Shown here: in pieces, positions 32,265 to 41,465 of the stretch
Position numbering within the stretch: position 1 is the stretch's first letter
Layout: every line of letters begins with the position of its first letter
Origin: Microvirga sp.
Lineage (GTDB): Bacteria > Pseudomonadota > Alphaproteobacteria > Rhizobiales > Beijerinckiaceae
NCBI RefSeq assembly: GCF_014699075.1
Contig: NZ_JACXAB010000001.1
Location: forward strand, 310,001-374,000
DNA: 64,000 bases
Reading direction: 5' to 3'
Translations under genes and position numbers: made by a program
Notes under the pieces: model-generated
What the model was told of the DNA's origin: nothing
Databases searched by the model: none
Seen by the model: the letters and a program-made list of their open reading frames with translations, nothing else

Positions 32265-33182
32265 TCAGCGCAGAGCCACGACCGCGCCAGCAGAGTTAAG
32301 CTGGCAAGCAACGCGAGACTGGCGAACCTGGCGGACGGACGCGCGGGCATAGACGACGCGGACCTGGAGAGGAGCCATGAGGCCACCATGCGCCAAACGG
32401 CTCGTCCGCCCAGCCCCTGCCGCGTCCACACGGATTGCACCATAACGAACCGCAGCCGCTGCGATGGACGTGCGGCATAGTTCGATAACCTGGCCTGAGA
32501 CGCCCGCTTGGATCGTACGCACGTCTACCAGGTGGCCCCTCTCGGCCCGCGAGGATTCAAGACGGGGGATCAGCGAAGATGGCAGGCTCACATCACTCAT
32601 GCTCTCCCGAGTTGCGATAGATCCTGTTGCCGCCACATTCCCTGGATTCCGCGCGCTCGGCGCCGCCTGCGAGCCTACACTACGAGTGTCCCGATCTTCG
32701 CGACCTCCGACATTGGCTCTTCCTCCCCCAGGGTTGGCCTGCCCAGCATCCGGGCTGCTGGTTCCTCCAGCAATTCCTCCGCTGGTACTGTTCCCCTGAC
32801 TACCACGCCCCTCGGCACTTCCTCCGCCCTTGCCGCTGCTTCCCCCCTGTCCTCCATGACCGCCTCCGCGGCCGCTCCCACCATCCTGGCCGCTCCGTCC
32901 GCCCTTCTCTCCATCACTATTGCCGTTACTGTTACCGCCACTGCTTCTGCCACTGTCGCTGTTGGCACCACCTCCGCTGTTACCTTTGCCGCCACCATTT
33001 CCATTATCCTGGCCGCCACCATTTCCGTTACCTTGGCCGCCGTCCTTCCCTCCTCCGCCATTGCCGTGACCACCGGAATTGCCACCGCCATTTCCTCCAT
33101 CGTTACCCCCATTCTTGGCAGTCACAGGATGGGCGGCCAGCAATACAGCGATGGCAATTGACGTGAGAGAGATCCGGAGCAT
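32265..33182 (-). CDS. Secreted Gly/Asn/Ser-rich low-complexity protein
   Basis: A 305-residue protein with a signal peptide (MLRISLTSIAIAVLLAAHPVTA, cleavage near residue 22) followed by about 120 residues of repeats built from GGN, GNGGG and GGS units, then a more ordinary C-terminal half (about 165-305) rich in Ala, Arg and Val. AGGAGGAG precedes the ATG. The codon wobble varies among repeat units, so it is a translated low-complexity region, not a recent tandem expansion. Possibly a cell-surface or matrix protein; function unknown. Confidence 0.7.
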   Translation of the reverse strand: MLRISLTSIAIAVLLAAHPVTAKNGGNDGGNGGGNSGGHGNGGGGKDGGQGNGNGGGQDNGNGGGKGNSGGGANSDSGRSSGGNSNGNSDGEKGGRSGQDGGSGRGGGHGGQGGSSGKGGGSAEGRGSQGNSTSGGIAGGTSSPDAGQANPGGGRANVGGREDRDTRSVGSQAAPSARNPGNVAATGSIATRESMSDVSLPSSLIPRLESSRAERGHLVDVRTIQAGVSGQVIELCRTSIAAAAVRYGAIRVDAAGAGRTSRLAHGGLMAPLQVRVVYARASVRQVRQSRVACQLNSAGAVVALR

Positions 33183-33239
33183 GGCTCCTCCTGCTGGTTG
33201 GTATTCCCGCGATCGCTGAGACAGAGAGCTGACAGGAGC

Positions 33240-34430
33240 TCACCAAAGCCTGCTGTCCGGCAGCAGATCACTTGGGAGACTGAGAGCGCCAGGGTCGCGC
33301 CGGTTTTTGGTATCCTGAGCAAGCAATGAGCGCTGTTGACTTGCCCGTTGCTGGGATTTTTCAATGGATCGCGCACTCTGGTTTCTGGGCTCCTGCCGTC
33401 GCGTCAGCCTCGACGTGTCAGGCTCAGGTGCACGAGCCGAAGCCGACACACTCTTGCTGAGCGGTCTGGCCGGCGGTTTGATTTCGATATTCAAAAGGGC
33501 CGGGCGCGGCTTGCCGACTATCGCCCGCTCACTTTTGTCAGATCGAATGCTTCGTTGCGGCGCTTTTTCTTGCTCGATCAATGAGGCCGTGTTCATCCCG
33601 GGAAGCAAAGGAGGCTTGGAGGCCCGCTCTGCTGGGTGGGCATCCCTGAGTTCATCGAGAGGAGGCTGGTCAACCATCCGGTCGTCTTCCGGCCGCACAT
33701 GGCTGTCGGCCGCCGCCCTCTCACTTTGCAGAAGGGCGACGACAGCCAGCTGACGCTGCGCAGCCTCCATCTGCGCAAGAGCAGAAGCAGCTCTTGCCTT
33801 CTCGCTTTCTGCTGTTGTTTTTGCTTTCAGAACCTGCGCACTGAGGCTTGCCAGTTCTTCCTGTAACGCGGTCACTTTCAACAATGCATGTTCCGCAAGC
33901 TTCTTCTGCTCAGTCTCCGCGATCGCAGGTCCGGTTGTTTGCCGTGTATGCGCTTCTGTGTCAGCGAGTTGCTCCCGGAGAACCAACACCTCTTCCTGCT
34001 TTTCCTGCAGGTTAGCCAGTTGTTCCTGAAGAGCGGCAACTTGCAACTGCGCGGCGGCAGCGCTGTTTCGTTCCCTCTCAAAAGCGGCCTGGAGGGTTAG
34101 AAGCTGAACTTCACCACCTGTCGCAACTTCCGCAGAGCTTTGTAAGGCGAGCAAGGGCAGGCTTTTCCACCTCTCCGCTATCGGGGCAAATGGAACAAGC
34201 AAAGCCTCGCCGCTGGCATCCGCATTGTTTGGAGCAGGCTGAACATCGGCCTTCTCCGGCAAGTGCCCTCCGCCTTTATGTCTCCCGTCTGCGAAGCTTG
34301 GCAATAGATATGCCGTGACGCTCACTGCGCAAAAAGCGCCGATTACCGTCCACCACTTCGTGCCCAAGGCTGATGGAGCAAGCCATTCTCCATGGACTGC
34401 TCCAGATCGCCAGAACATTTGCCGGGTCAT
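33240..34430 (-). CDS. Membrane-anchored coiled-coil hypothetical protein
   Basis: A 396-residue protein: short cytoplasmic N-terminus, one TM helix at about 26-48 (WTVIGAFCAVSVTAYLLPSF), then a long region with heptad-like Ala/Leu/Gln/Glu pattern (about 100-235; LQVAALQEQLANLQEKQEEVL, TALQEELASLSAQVLKAK) and a basic, Ser/Arg/Pro-rich tail. AGAGGG lies six bases before ATG 34430. No enzymatic domain is seen. It could be a structural or envelope-spanning protein. It lies upstream of, and on the same strand as, the Gly-rich secreted protein. Confidence 0.65.
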   Translation of the reverse strand: MTRQMFWRSGAVHGEWLAPSALGTKWWTVIGAFCAVSVTAYLLPSFADGRHKGGGHLPEKADVQPAPNNADASGEALLVPFAPIAERWKSLPLLALQSSAEVATGGEVQLLTLQAAFERERNSAAAAQLQVAALQEQLANLQEKQEEVLVLREQLADTEAHTRQTTGPAIAETEQKKLAEHALLKVTALQEELASLSAQVLKAKTTAESEKARAASALAQMEAAQRQLAVVALLQSERAAADSHVRPEDDRMVDQPPLDELRDAHPAERASKPPLLPGMNTASLIEQEKAPQRSIRSDKSERAIVGKPRPALLNIEIKPPARPLSKSVSASARAPEPDTSRLTRRQEPRNQSARSIEKSQQRASQQRSLLAQDTKNRRDPGALSLPSDLLPDSRLW

Positions 34431-34698
34431 TAGCAGCCCTCTGTTCTCTAATCTTCATCGGGCGATGGCTCACACGAAGGGCGCACCGTCATACCAGGAC
34501 GCAGGAATCTCTCGTTTAGATGACCTAGCCCTGTAACGATCTATTACTAGGCCGCATTGTGGCCCCGCCATGTATTTGCATTGGCAATTTAGAACGATGA
34601 TACCTTTGAGGGTATCAGTGCCTATAATGGGTGTCAGGAGCGTACGTCCTCCTTCCGATTTCAGAGGCATCCACATCAACCATCGGGGTGGCGATCTT

Positions 34699-34926
34699 TC
34701 AGGAAGATTCTCCGACATCCGGTGGCGCTGGAGGGGGCATCCAGTGAGTTGCGTCATCCACGTCGATGTAGTCACGCATGTGGCTATCGTAGAAGACGAA
34801 CGCGCCTTGAGGAAATCCAGGACCTTGGTGCCAGAATACATCGATGTAACGGACCCCGTTTTCCGTCCATACATCGAGCCTGGAGCCATCGCGAGGCGCG
34901 GACTTCAACGACCGCCATTCATTCAT
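34699..34926 (-). CDS. Small DUF551-like hypothetical protein
   Basis: About 75 residues. The N-terminus NEWRSLKSAPRDGSRLDVW and the end THWMPPPAPP resemble phage/rhizobial proteins with the pattern WxPIxxAPxDGxxxLVW...HWMPLPxPP (DUF551-like). Start is ATG 34926 or an upstream TTG at 34941; no strong ribosome binding site distinguishes them. Function unknown; relatives occur in mobile DNA and in accessory regions. Confidence 0.5.
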   Translation of the reverse strand: MNEWRSLKSAPRDGSRLDVWTENGVRYIDVFWHQGPGFPQGAFVFYDSHMRDYIDVDDATHWMPPPAPPDVGESS

Positions 34927-35027
34927 TGCGGAGGCCGCCAAAGGAAGAGAGCTTTAGAAGATAAGCTTTGCATGATTTTGTAAACGCAGCCGGTTGTTGA
35001 GGCAGGAACGCGAAAGTGGCCGGCGGG

Positions 35028-35426
35028 TCAGAAGGCGACACCCGAACCCTGATGCCCATGATCGGTCGATGGCGTTCGCCGTATCCGTCCAGAGCGGAAT
35101 ACCTTCTTTTGTGCCGACGACAAAGTTGCAATGAGAACCTCGTTCAGGCTGTGGAGTTCCTCCTGCAGGAGATCAAGGCGCATCAGCAACTCGGCATCCG
35201 ACATTCGGGCAGCAGATCGATGGACGCTCAAGGGATGCTGGTCGCCCGTGGCTTGGCGGATGTTCGCCAGTGCAGTCCGGCCAATTCCCGGAACAGTCAG
35301 CCAGCTTCTATCGCAGATCCGGCTGACCTCCTGAACAGTGGGCCTGCGCCCTTCAAACTCGCGCAGGATGGCGAACTTCACCCGGGGCGGAACGGCTTCT
35401 AATGGAAATAACTCGTTCTCTTGCAT
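35028..35426 (-). CDS. Hypothetical protein with helix-hairpin-helix-like segment
   Basis: About 132 residues from ATG 35426, which has AGGGA seven bases before it. An in-frame codon at 35489 would add 21 residues. A segment VSRICDRSWLTVPGIGRTALANIRQ resembles a helix-hairpin-helix (VPGIG turn), which often binds DNA non-specifically; a Leu-rich helix follows (LLMRLDLLQEELHSLNEVL). I do not know the family. It may be a small DNA-binding protein of the accessory region. Confidence 0.5.
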   Translation of the reverse strand: MQENELFPLEAVPPRVKFAILREFEGRRPTVQEVSRICDRSWLTVPGIGRTALANIRQATGDQHPLSVHRSAARMSDAELLMRLDLLQEELHSLNEVLIATLSSAQKKVFRSGRIRRTPSTDHGHQGSGVAF

Positions 35427-35787
35427 TGCAAAATCCCTGCATATCCCCAACACGCCTGTTACGTCAGAGTTCAAACGAGGCGAAGGCACGACAGGAATGC
35501 GACTGATTTAAGATCGAGCAGGCCCATATACAGAAGAGATCAACCTTTTGCCCTATGCTCCAGCCTCAGGAACTGCATGAACAGGCCCGTAAGACCTGAG
35601 GCTTCCCTTCTTCATGCCAGTCTGATGGGAGCTATTCCGTACTGGATATGCGCCTCTCAAAGGCATCGCACACATTGAATGGCATCGACGGGATCCAAAT
35701 ATCGAGCGGATATTGTCGCACATACACTCCAAAACGTGCTTTCGTGCGTTAGCCTTATGCAGCGGGCCTCGTGCAAAGGAAGCGAAC
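35427..35787. other. Intergenic stretch, no gene seen
   Basis: About 360 bases between divergent genes (hypothetical protein and hemolysin-III family protein). I see no further coding frame with a ribosome binding site. Confidence 0.45.
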
Positions 35788-36432
35788 TTGAAATGGAACT
35801 ACGATAGGCGCGAGATCATCGCCGACGGCATCGTGCATGCGGTTGGAGTGATTCTCGGAACCGTCTCCATCATCGCCCTGCTCGTGCTGGCCGCCCCTAC
35901 CGTCGGAGCATGGGAGTTCACCTCCATTCTGGTCTATGGCGCTGGCCTTCTGACAGTGCTCACCGTCTCGGCTCTCTACAACCTCTGGCCGATCTCCCCG
36001 GTCAAATGGATACTCCGAAGGTTCGACCATTCAGCCATCTACCTCCTGATTGCGGGCACCTACACGCCGTTCATCACCCAGATGAAGACAGGTGCGGAGT
36101 CACTAGTGCTGCTGGTCGGGGTGTGGCTCACATCTGCGGTGGGAATCGCTCTCAAACTCAGCTTCCCCGGCCGGTTCGACCGCCTCTCGATCCTGCTCTA
36201 CCTGCTTCTGAGCTGGAGCGGCGTCATGGCGTACGAAACCGTTTTCGGCGCGCTTCCCGGCTCCACCCTCTGGCTTCTTGGCATCGGGGGCGTTCTCTAC
36301 ACGTCCGGCGTGGTGTTCCACCTTTGGGAGAGCCTGCGCTTTCAGAACGCGATCTGGCACACCTTCGTCCTGGTCGCGGCCGCCTGCCACTACGGTGCCG
36401 TGCTCGACTGCCTGGTGCTTGCACGGGCCTGA
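35788..36432 (+). CDS. Hemolysin-III / PAQR family membrane protein
   Basis: About 214 residues with seven TM segments. Family features: DGIVHAVG in TM1, RFDHSAIYLLIAGTYTP, and the C-terminal FQNAIWHTFVLVAAACHY with two His. The His and Asp residues correspond to the metal site of the PAQR/alkaline-ceramidase superfamily (CREST); the usual SALYH is SALYN here. I start at TTG 35788 with GGAAG five bases before it; an ATG at 35713 would add 25 unrelated residues. The role of bacterial members is uncertain, with a lipid-hydrolase or membrane-homeostasis role proposed. Confidence 0.88.
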   Translation: MKWNYDRREIIADGIVHAVGVILGTVSIIALLVLAAPTVGAWEFTSILVYGAGLLTVLTVSALYNLWPISPVKWILRRFDHSAIYLLIAGTYTPFITQMKTGAESLVLLVGVWLTSAVGIALKLSFPGRFDRLSILLYLLLSWSGVMAYETVFGALPGSTLWLLGIGGVLYTSGVVFHLWESLRFQNAIWHTFVLVAAACHYGAVLDCLVLARA

Positions 36433-36468
36433 CCGACAGAGCACATCTTGGTTGTAGGGGCTATAGGG

Positions 36469-36525
36469 CTTCGTGAACACGAAGGCTGCGCCAAAGAGCA
36501 GTTCGCTGGGCGCCCCTTTCGCCCA
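36469..36525. terminator. Two stem-loops between convergent genes
   Basis: CTTCGTG/CACGAAG (36469-36484) and TGGGCG/CGCCCA (36507-36525) are short perfect inverted repeats between the ends of the hemolysin-III gene and gguB. They probably terminate the two converging transcripts. Confidence 0.4.
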
Positions 36526-36536
36526 ACCCGCGATGA

Positions 36537-37736
36537 CTATTTCTTGCGATTGTAGACGTCCAAGGACACAGCCGCCAGCAGCACAAGACCTTTGATGACC
36601 TGCTGGTAGTCGATACCGATACCTAAGATCGACATGCCGTTGTTCATCACACCCATGACGAAGGCGCCGATGACGGCACCCGTCACTTTACCGACGCCAC
36701 CGGTGGCCGAGGCGCCACCGATGAACACGGCCGCGATCACGTCAAGTTCGAAGCCAAGACCCGCCTTCGGCGTGGCCGTGTTGAGACGTGCCGCGAAGAT
36801 CAGGCCGGCAAGGCCTGCCAGCACGCCCATGTTGACGAAGGTGAGAAAGGTCAGGCGCTCAGTCTTAATACCTGAGAGCTTCGCAGCCTTCTCGTTGCCA
36901 CCCAGGGCATAGACCCGCCGGCCAACGGTCGTGCGGTTGGTCACAAACGCATAAAGCGCGATCAGCACCGCCATGATGACAAGGACGTTCGGCAATCCGC
37001 GATAGGTTGCCATCAGATAGCAGAACGCGACCACGAGCACAGCAAGCAGGCCGTTCTTGAAGAGGAACAGGCCGAAGGGTGCGGTCTCGACGGCATGCTT
37101 GAGCTGGTTGGCGCGGCTGCGGAAGCTGAAATAGATGATGGCTGCAACACTCGCCATCCCTAAGAACAGAGCGGTATAGTTGAAGCCCTGCCCGCCAAAC
37201 ACATCCAGGATGAAACCGGAGCTCAGGCGCTGGAACACTACCGGGAAGGGACCAACCGACATTCCGCCGAGAAGCGCGAGGGTCAGGCCCTTGAAGACAA
37301 GCATGCCGGCGAGCGTCACGATGAAGGACGGAACCTTGAAGTAAGCCACCCAATAACCCTGAGCCGCACCAATCAGGCCGCCGACGATCAGGCAAGCAAT
37401 GGTGGTCGTCACCGGATCGAAGCCCCACCGGACCATCATCATGGCGGCCAGACCGCCGACGAAGCCGACGATGGAGCCGACGGAGAGGTCGATGTGCCCG
37501 GCTACGATGACGAGCAGCATGCCGAGCGCCATGATGACGATATAGCTGTTCTGCAGCACGAGATTGGTGAGGTTCAGAGGCCGCAGCAGGGTGCCGTTCG
37601 TGACCACCTGGAAGAACAGCATGATGACGAGGAGCGACAGCAGCATCCCATAATCGCGGAAATGGGTCTTGATGAACTCCATCCACGAGGCCTTGGACTG
37701 GGAGCCGCGAAGCTCGTCAGCGGTTCTCGTATCCAT
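36537..37736 (-). CDS. gguB: Sugar ABC transporter permease GguB (MmsB/XylH-like)
   Basis: A permease of about 399 residues for a CUT2-type importer, of the multiple-monosaccharide group. It starts at ATG 37736, one base after the GguA stop (TGAGATG); an in-frame codon at 37802 lies inside gguA. Ten or so hydrophobic helices, with GHIDLSVGSIVGFVGGLA, the BPD_transp_2 signature, and GLGFELDVIAAVFIGGASATGGVGKV near the C-terminus. Last gene of chvE-gguA-gguB, the galactose/arabinose/xylose importer known from Agrobacterium and Azospirillum. The long hydrophilic N-terminal segment of about 25 residues is normal for this family. Confidence 0.93.
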   Translation of the reverse strand: MDTRTADELRGSQSKASWMEFIKTHFRDYGMLLSLLVIMLFFQVVTNGTLLRPLNLTNLVLQNSYIVIMALGMLLVIVAGHIDLSVGSIVGFVGGLAAMMMVRWGFDPVTTTIACLIVGGLIGAAQGYWVAYFKVPSFIVTLAGMLVFKGLTLALLGGMSVGPFPVVFQRLSSGFILDVFGGQGFNYTALFLGMASVAAIIYFSFRSRANQLKHAVETAPFGLFLFKNGLLAVLVVAFCYLMATYRGLPNVLVIMAVLIALYAFVTNRTTVGRRVYALGGNEKAAKLSGIKTERLTFLTFVNMGVLAGLAGLIFAARLNTATPKAGLGFELDVIAAVFIGGASATGGVGKVTGAVIGAFVMGVMNNGMSILGIGIDYQQVIKGLVLLAAVSLDVYNRKK

Positions 37737-37737
37737 C

Positions 37738-39267
37738 TCAGCGTCTCCCGGACTTGACGATAGCGTGCATGATTTTCTCCTGGGACGCTTCGGCGATACC
37801 AAACTCGGCGATCAGGGAGCCTTCGTTCATCACATAGATCCTATCGCACATGCCGAGCAGTTCCGGCATCTCGGAGGATATCATGAGAACACCCTTGCCT
37901 GCATCGGCCAGCCTGTTGATGATCGTGTAGATTTCGTACTTCGCGCCGACGTCGATGCCCCGGGTCGGTTCGTCGAGGATAAGAATCTCAGGGTCGGAAA
38001 AGAGCCACTTGCTCAAAACGACCTTCTGCTGGTTGCCGCCCGACAGATTCACCGTCTCCTGGAAGACGCTGGGGCTGCGGATCCGCATTCTGGCGCGATA
38101 ATCGTTGGCGACCGCCAGTTCCTGGATGTCATCGATGACAAACCTCTTGGAGACTCCTTCGAGATTGGCGAGGGTTACGTTCTTACGAACATCCTCGGCC
38201 AGAACCAGACCATAGGTCTTGCGATCCTCGGTCGCGTAGGCGATCCGGTTCGAGACCGCCTTCTCCACTGTACTCACGTCGATCTCCTTGCCGTGGAGCA
38301 CCACGCGGCCGGAGATGTTCTGGCCATAGCTGCGCCCGAACAGGCTCATAGCGAACTCGGTCCGCCCTGCTCCCATCAGCCCGGCGATGCCGACGATCTC
38401 GCCGCGCCGAATGTTCAGGCTGACGTTCTTGACCACCTGCACCTGAGTGTGGATCGGATGGTACGCGGACCAGTTCTCCACTTGGAAAATCGTCTCGCCG
38501 ATCTTTGGATCGCGCTTGGGATAGCGATCCTCCATGGTGCGGCCCACCATGCCGCGGATGATACGATCCTCACTGACGGCTTCTGTCCGGCAGTCCAGTG
38601 TTTCGACCGTGCCGCCGTCCCGGAGAACCGTGATGGCATCCGCAACCTTCGAGATCTCGTTGAGCTTGTGCGAGATCAGGATCGAGGAAATGCCCTGGGC
38701 CTTGAACTGGAGCAGAAGGTTCAAGAGCGCGTCGCTATCCTTTTCGTTCAGGCTGGCGGTCGGCTCATCGAGGATGAGAAGCTTCACCTTTTTCGAGAGC
38801 GCCTTGGCAATCTCCACGAGCTGCTGCTTGCCGACACCGAGATTGGTCACAAGCGTTTCGGGGGATTCATTGAGACCGACGACCTTGAGCAATTCCTTGG
38901 TGCGGGAAAACGCCAGCGACCAGTCGATGACGCCGTATTTCGCCTGTTCGTTGCCGAGAAAGATGTTTTCAGCAATCGAGAGGAGCGGCACCAGCGCCAA
39001 CTCCTGATGGATGATGATGATGCCGAGCGCCTCGCTGTCGGCGATACCCTTGAAGCGGCGTTCCTCACCTTCGTAGACGATGGAGCCGGAATAGGAGCCG
39101 TGCGGGTAGACGCCGCTCAGAACCTTCATCAGCGTGGATTTGCCCGCGCCGTTTTCACCCACCAGCGCATGGATCTCACCGGCCTTGACGGTGATGTTGA
39201 CGTTGTCGAGCGCTTTCACGCCAGGAAACGTCTTGCTGATCCCTCGCATCTCAAGGATTGCGTTCAT
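37738..39267 (-). CDS. gguA: Sugar ABC transporter ATPase GguA (MmsA-like, two nucleotide-binding domains)
   Basis: About 509 residues with two ABC domains. The N-domain has Walker [10 protein letters not shown], signature [15 protein letters not shown] and Walker [11 protein letters not shown]. The C-domain has a degenerate Walker A ([10 protein letters not shown]), LSGGNQQKV and [13 protein letters not shown]. This is the standard CUT2 sugar ATPase. The start is ATG 39267 with GAGG six bases upstream; a GTG just before it is possible. It lies between chvE and gguB. Confidence 0.93.
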   Translation of the reverse strand: MNAILEMRGISKTFPGVKALDNVNITVKAGEIHALVGENGAGKSTLMKVLSGVYPHGSYSGSIVYEGEERRFKGIADSEALGIIIIHQELALVPLLSIAENIFLGNEQAKYGVIDWSLAFSRTKELLKVVGLNESPETLVTNLGVGKQQLVEIAKALSKKVKLLILDEPTASLNEKDSDALLNLLLQFKAQGISSILISHKLNEISKVADAITVLRDGGTVETLDCRTEAVSEDRIIRGMVGRTMEDRYPKRDPKIGETIFQVENWSAYHPIHTQVQVVKNVSLNIRRGEIVGIAGLMGAGRTEFAMSLFGRSYGQNISGRVVLHGKEIDVSTVEKAVSNRIAYATEDRKTYGLVLAEDVRKNVTLANLEGVSKRFVIDDIQELAVANDYRARMRIRSPSVFQETVNLSGGNQQKVVLSKWLFSDPEILILDEPTRGIDVGAKYEIYTIINRLADAGKGVLMISSEMPELLGMCDRIYVMNEGSLIAEFGIAEASQEKIMHAIVKSGRR

Positions 39268-39317
39268 CACATGACCTCAAGCCGCACCGGACGGGCAAGC
39301 TCTCTTGAAACGAACAA

Positions 39318-39343
39318 GGACCCCGCGCGAACGCGCAGGGTCC
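39318..39343 (-). terminator. Stem-loop between chvE and gguA
   Basis: GGACCC-C-GCGCG pairs with CGCGC-A-GGGTCC around an AA loop, one C-A mismatch. Placed directly behind the binding-protein gene and before the ATPase gene, it probably attenuates transcription or protects the chvE mRNA 3' end so that the binding protein is made in excess. Confidence 0.55.
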
Positions 39344-39359
39344 ATTCGCATTAAGCCGG

Positions 39360-40424
39360 TTACTTGAACTCGGTTTCCTTGTAGTAGCCGCTGCCGACCA
39401 GAACTTCCTTCCAGTTCGACGCATCGACGCTGACCGGCTTCAGCAGGTAGGCCGGCACGGTCTTCACGCCATTCTCATAGGTCTTGGTGTCGTTGACCTC
39501 CGGCTGCTTGCCGGAGAGCACTGCATCGACCATGTTGACCGTCACCTTGGCCAGTTCACGGGTATCCTTGAACACTGTCGAGGTCTGCTCCTTGGCAAGG
39601 ATCGATTTGATCGAAGGCACCTCGGCATCCTGGCCGGTGATGACCGGCATCGGCTGCTTCGGCGTGCCGTAGCCTACGCCTTTGAGCGAGGAGATGATGC
39701 CGATGCTCAGGCCATCGTAAGGCGAGAGAACCGCATCAACCCGCTTGTCGGTGTAATAGGCGGAGAGCAGGTTATCCATCCGGGCTTGGGCGACGGCACC
39801 ATCCCAGCGTAGGGTGGAAACCTTGTCCATGCCGGTCTGGCCGCTTTGAACCTTAAGCTTGCCGCTCTTGATGTATGGGTCGAGAACGGACATCGCGCCG
39901 TTGTAGAAGAAGAAGGCATTGTTGTCGTCCGGCGAACCGCCGAACAGCTCGATATTGAACGGGCCCTTGCCTTCCTTCAGACCGAGCGCCTTCTCGATGT
40001 AGCCGCCCTGGAGCACGCCCACCTGGAAGTTGTCGAAGGTGGCGTAGTAGTCGACATTCTTGGAGTTGCGGATCAGGCGGTCATAGGCAATGATCTTGAT
40101 GCCTTTGTCTGCAGCCTGCTGCAGCGCGTCGGACAAGGTGGTTCCGTCGATCGCCGCAATCACGAGCACCTTGGAGCCCTTGGTGATCATGTTCTCGATC
40201 TGGGAGAGCTGGTTCGGAATATCGTCTTCCGCATATTGAAGATCGACGTTGTAGCCCTTCTCCTTCAGCACCTTGACCATGTTGTTGCCGTCGTCGATCC
40301 AGCGTGCGGATGACTTGGTAGGCATGGCCACCCCAACGGTGCCCTTGTCCTGCGCCTGTGCGGCGCCGAGCAGCCCAAAGGCCCCGAGGGCCACAGCCGC
40401 CAATGTGGTCGTAAACGTCTTCAA
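39360..40424 (-). CDS. chvE: Multiple-monosaccharide-binding periplasmic protein ChvE
   Basis: A 354-residue periplasmic sugar-binding protein with a Sec signal (about residues 1-24, ending AQA) and the type I binding-protein fold. [16 protein letters not shown] at the mature N-terminus and [13 protein letters not shown] are typical of ChvE/MmsE proteins, which bind galactose, arabinose, glucose and xylose and, in Agrobacterium, signal to VirA. First gene of chvE-gguA-gguB; the 250 bases upstream contain its promoter. Whether this strain uses it for signalling cannot be judged. Confidence 0.93.
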   Translation of the reverse strand: MKTFTTTLAAVALGAFGLLGAAQAQDKGTVGVAMPTKSSARWIDDGNNMVKVLKEKGYNVDLQYAEDDIPNQLSQIENMITKGSKVLVIAAIDGTTLSDALQQAADKGIKIIAYDRLIRNSKNVDYYATFDNFQVGVLQGGYIEKALGLKEGKGPFNIELFGGSPDDNNAFFFYNGAMSVLDPYIKSGKLKVQSGQTGMDKVSTLRWDGAVAQARMDNLLSAYYTDKRVDAVLSPYDGLSIGIISSLKGVGYGTPKQPMPVITGQDAEVPSIKSILAKEQTSTVFKDTRELAKVTVNMVDAVLSGKQPEVNDTKTYENGVKTVPAYLLKPVSVDASNWKEVLVGSGYYKETEFK

Positions 40425-40676
40425 GGTCGTTCTCCCTCTTGTTCATGCCCAGGCCATCATCATTATGCCTGATGCAATTCGGCACCCTTCGCTCAACAGC
40501 TTCTCGTCAGTTTATGGCCACGGTCCGATCCGAATGGCCGTCTGATCTTGTTCTCGAAGCCGGCAGCACTTCTGCGCAGCCCGGCCTTCTCGCTGCCCAA
40601 TCGAATGTGTTCAGCTCGATCAGGAAAGAATCATACTCTACTGCTCCCCCATGCAACAAGCATCTGCCCTTACAGG

Positions 40677-41453
40677 TCAATCAGCTCCTGAGAAGGCATG
40701 GATCTGAATCTTGGCCAGTGAACTCTCAGCATGCTTGATCTTGACCCTCTCCGCCGCCTGCAGAATGAGCGCAGCCATGGCATCACTTGCGGCGGATGGA
40801 TGTCGTTGCTCGATAGCATCGAACACGGCCTGATGTTGGCGCATCACCTCATTGAAACGAGCGTCACTGGAAACCGGAGAGCTGATGGTAAACGAGGTTG
40901 CCAGCGCGGCTCCGATGACGGAACCGATCGACTGCAGGAAGGGATTGCCGGAAGCTTCCAGTATGGCTTGGTGAAAGGCCAGATCGGCCTTCGTGAACCC
41001 CTGCCTGTTGCTCTCGCACCCATACATACCTTGAAGAGCTTTGTGCATGGCCTTGAGTTGCTCCGGCGTCCGCCGCAGGGCCGCCGTCGCGCAGGCGAGC
41101 GGCTCCAGCATCTGCCTGATCTCGAACAGCCATCCGAGGAAGCGGGCATCGACGCCCATCTCAAGATGCCATTCGAGGATGTCGGCATCGAACATGTTCC
41201 AGTTGTTACGATCGAGAACCTTGGTGCCGACCTTCGTCTTGGATTCGATCAGCCCCTTGGCCGCCAGGGTCTTCAGGGCTTCCCGGAGTGCCGTACGGGA
41301 AACCCCGAAAAGCTCCATCAGCTCCCCATCGCCCGGCAGGATGCTTCCGACAGGGAAGTGCCCCTGCATGATGTTCTGACCGATCCCATGGGTGACGAGA
41401 TCATGGGCCGATCGCGCTCTTGAGGGCCTGTGGATACCGTTCACCAACGCCAT
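40677..41453 (-). CDS. GntR-family (FadR-type, FCD) transcriptional regulator
   Basis: A 258-residue regulator with an N-terminal winged helix (about 15-80; PGDGELMELFGVSRTALREALKTLAAKGLI) and an FCD ligand domain (FLGWLFEIRQMLEPLACATAALR, ADLAFHQAILEASGNPF, then later His) that usually binds a sugar acid through a metal. It is the fifth gene of the ytfQ-ytfR-ytfT-yjfF operon, 12 bases behind yjfF, and lies before chvE. It resembles regulators of galactonate, arabinonate and xylonate use, so it probably controls both importers and the divergent dehydratase genes. Confidence 0.88.
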   Translation of the reverse strand: MALVNGIHRPSRARSAHDLVTHGIGQNIMQGHFPVGSILPGDGELMELFGVSRTALREALKTLAAKGLIESKTKVGTKVLDRNNWNMFDADILEWHLEMGVDARFLGWLFEIRQMLEPLACATAALRRTPEQLKAMHKALQGMYGCESNRQGFTKADLAFHQAILEASGNPFLQSIGSVIGAALATSFTISSPVSSDARFNEVMRQHQAVFDAIEQRHPSAASDAMAALILQAAERVKIKHAESSLAKIQIHAFSGAD

Positions 41454-41465
41454 TGTCCTGTTCTC

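Noticed and set aside
32690..33130. Repetitive stretch that could be taken for a CRISPR or tandem-repeat array
   Set aside because: No constant repeats with unique spacers; the pattern is codon-based Gly/Asn/Ser low complexity inside a signal-peptide gene.
37669..39354. Open frame of about 560 codons antisense to gguA
   Set aside because: Complete overlap with a convincing two-domain ABC ATPase; no recognisable domain in the antisense product.
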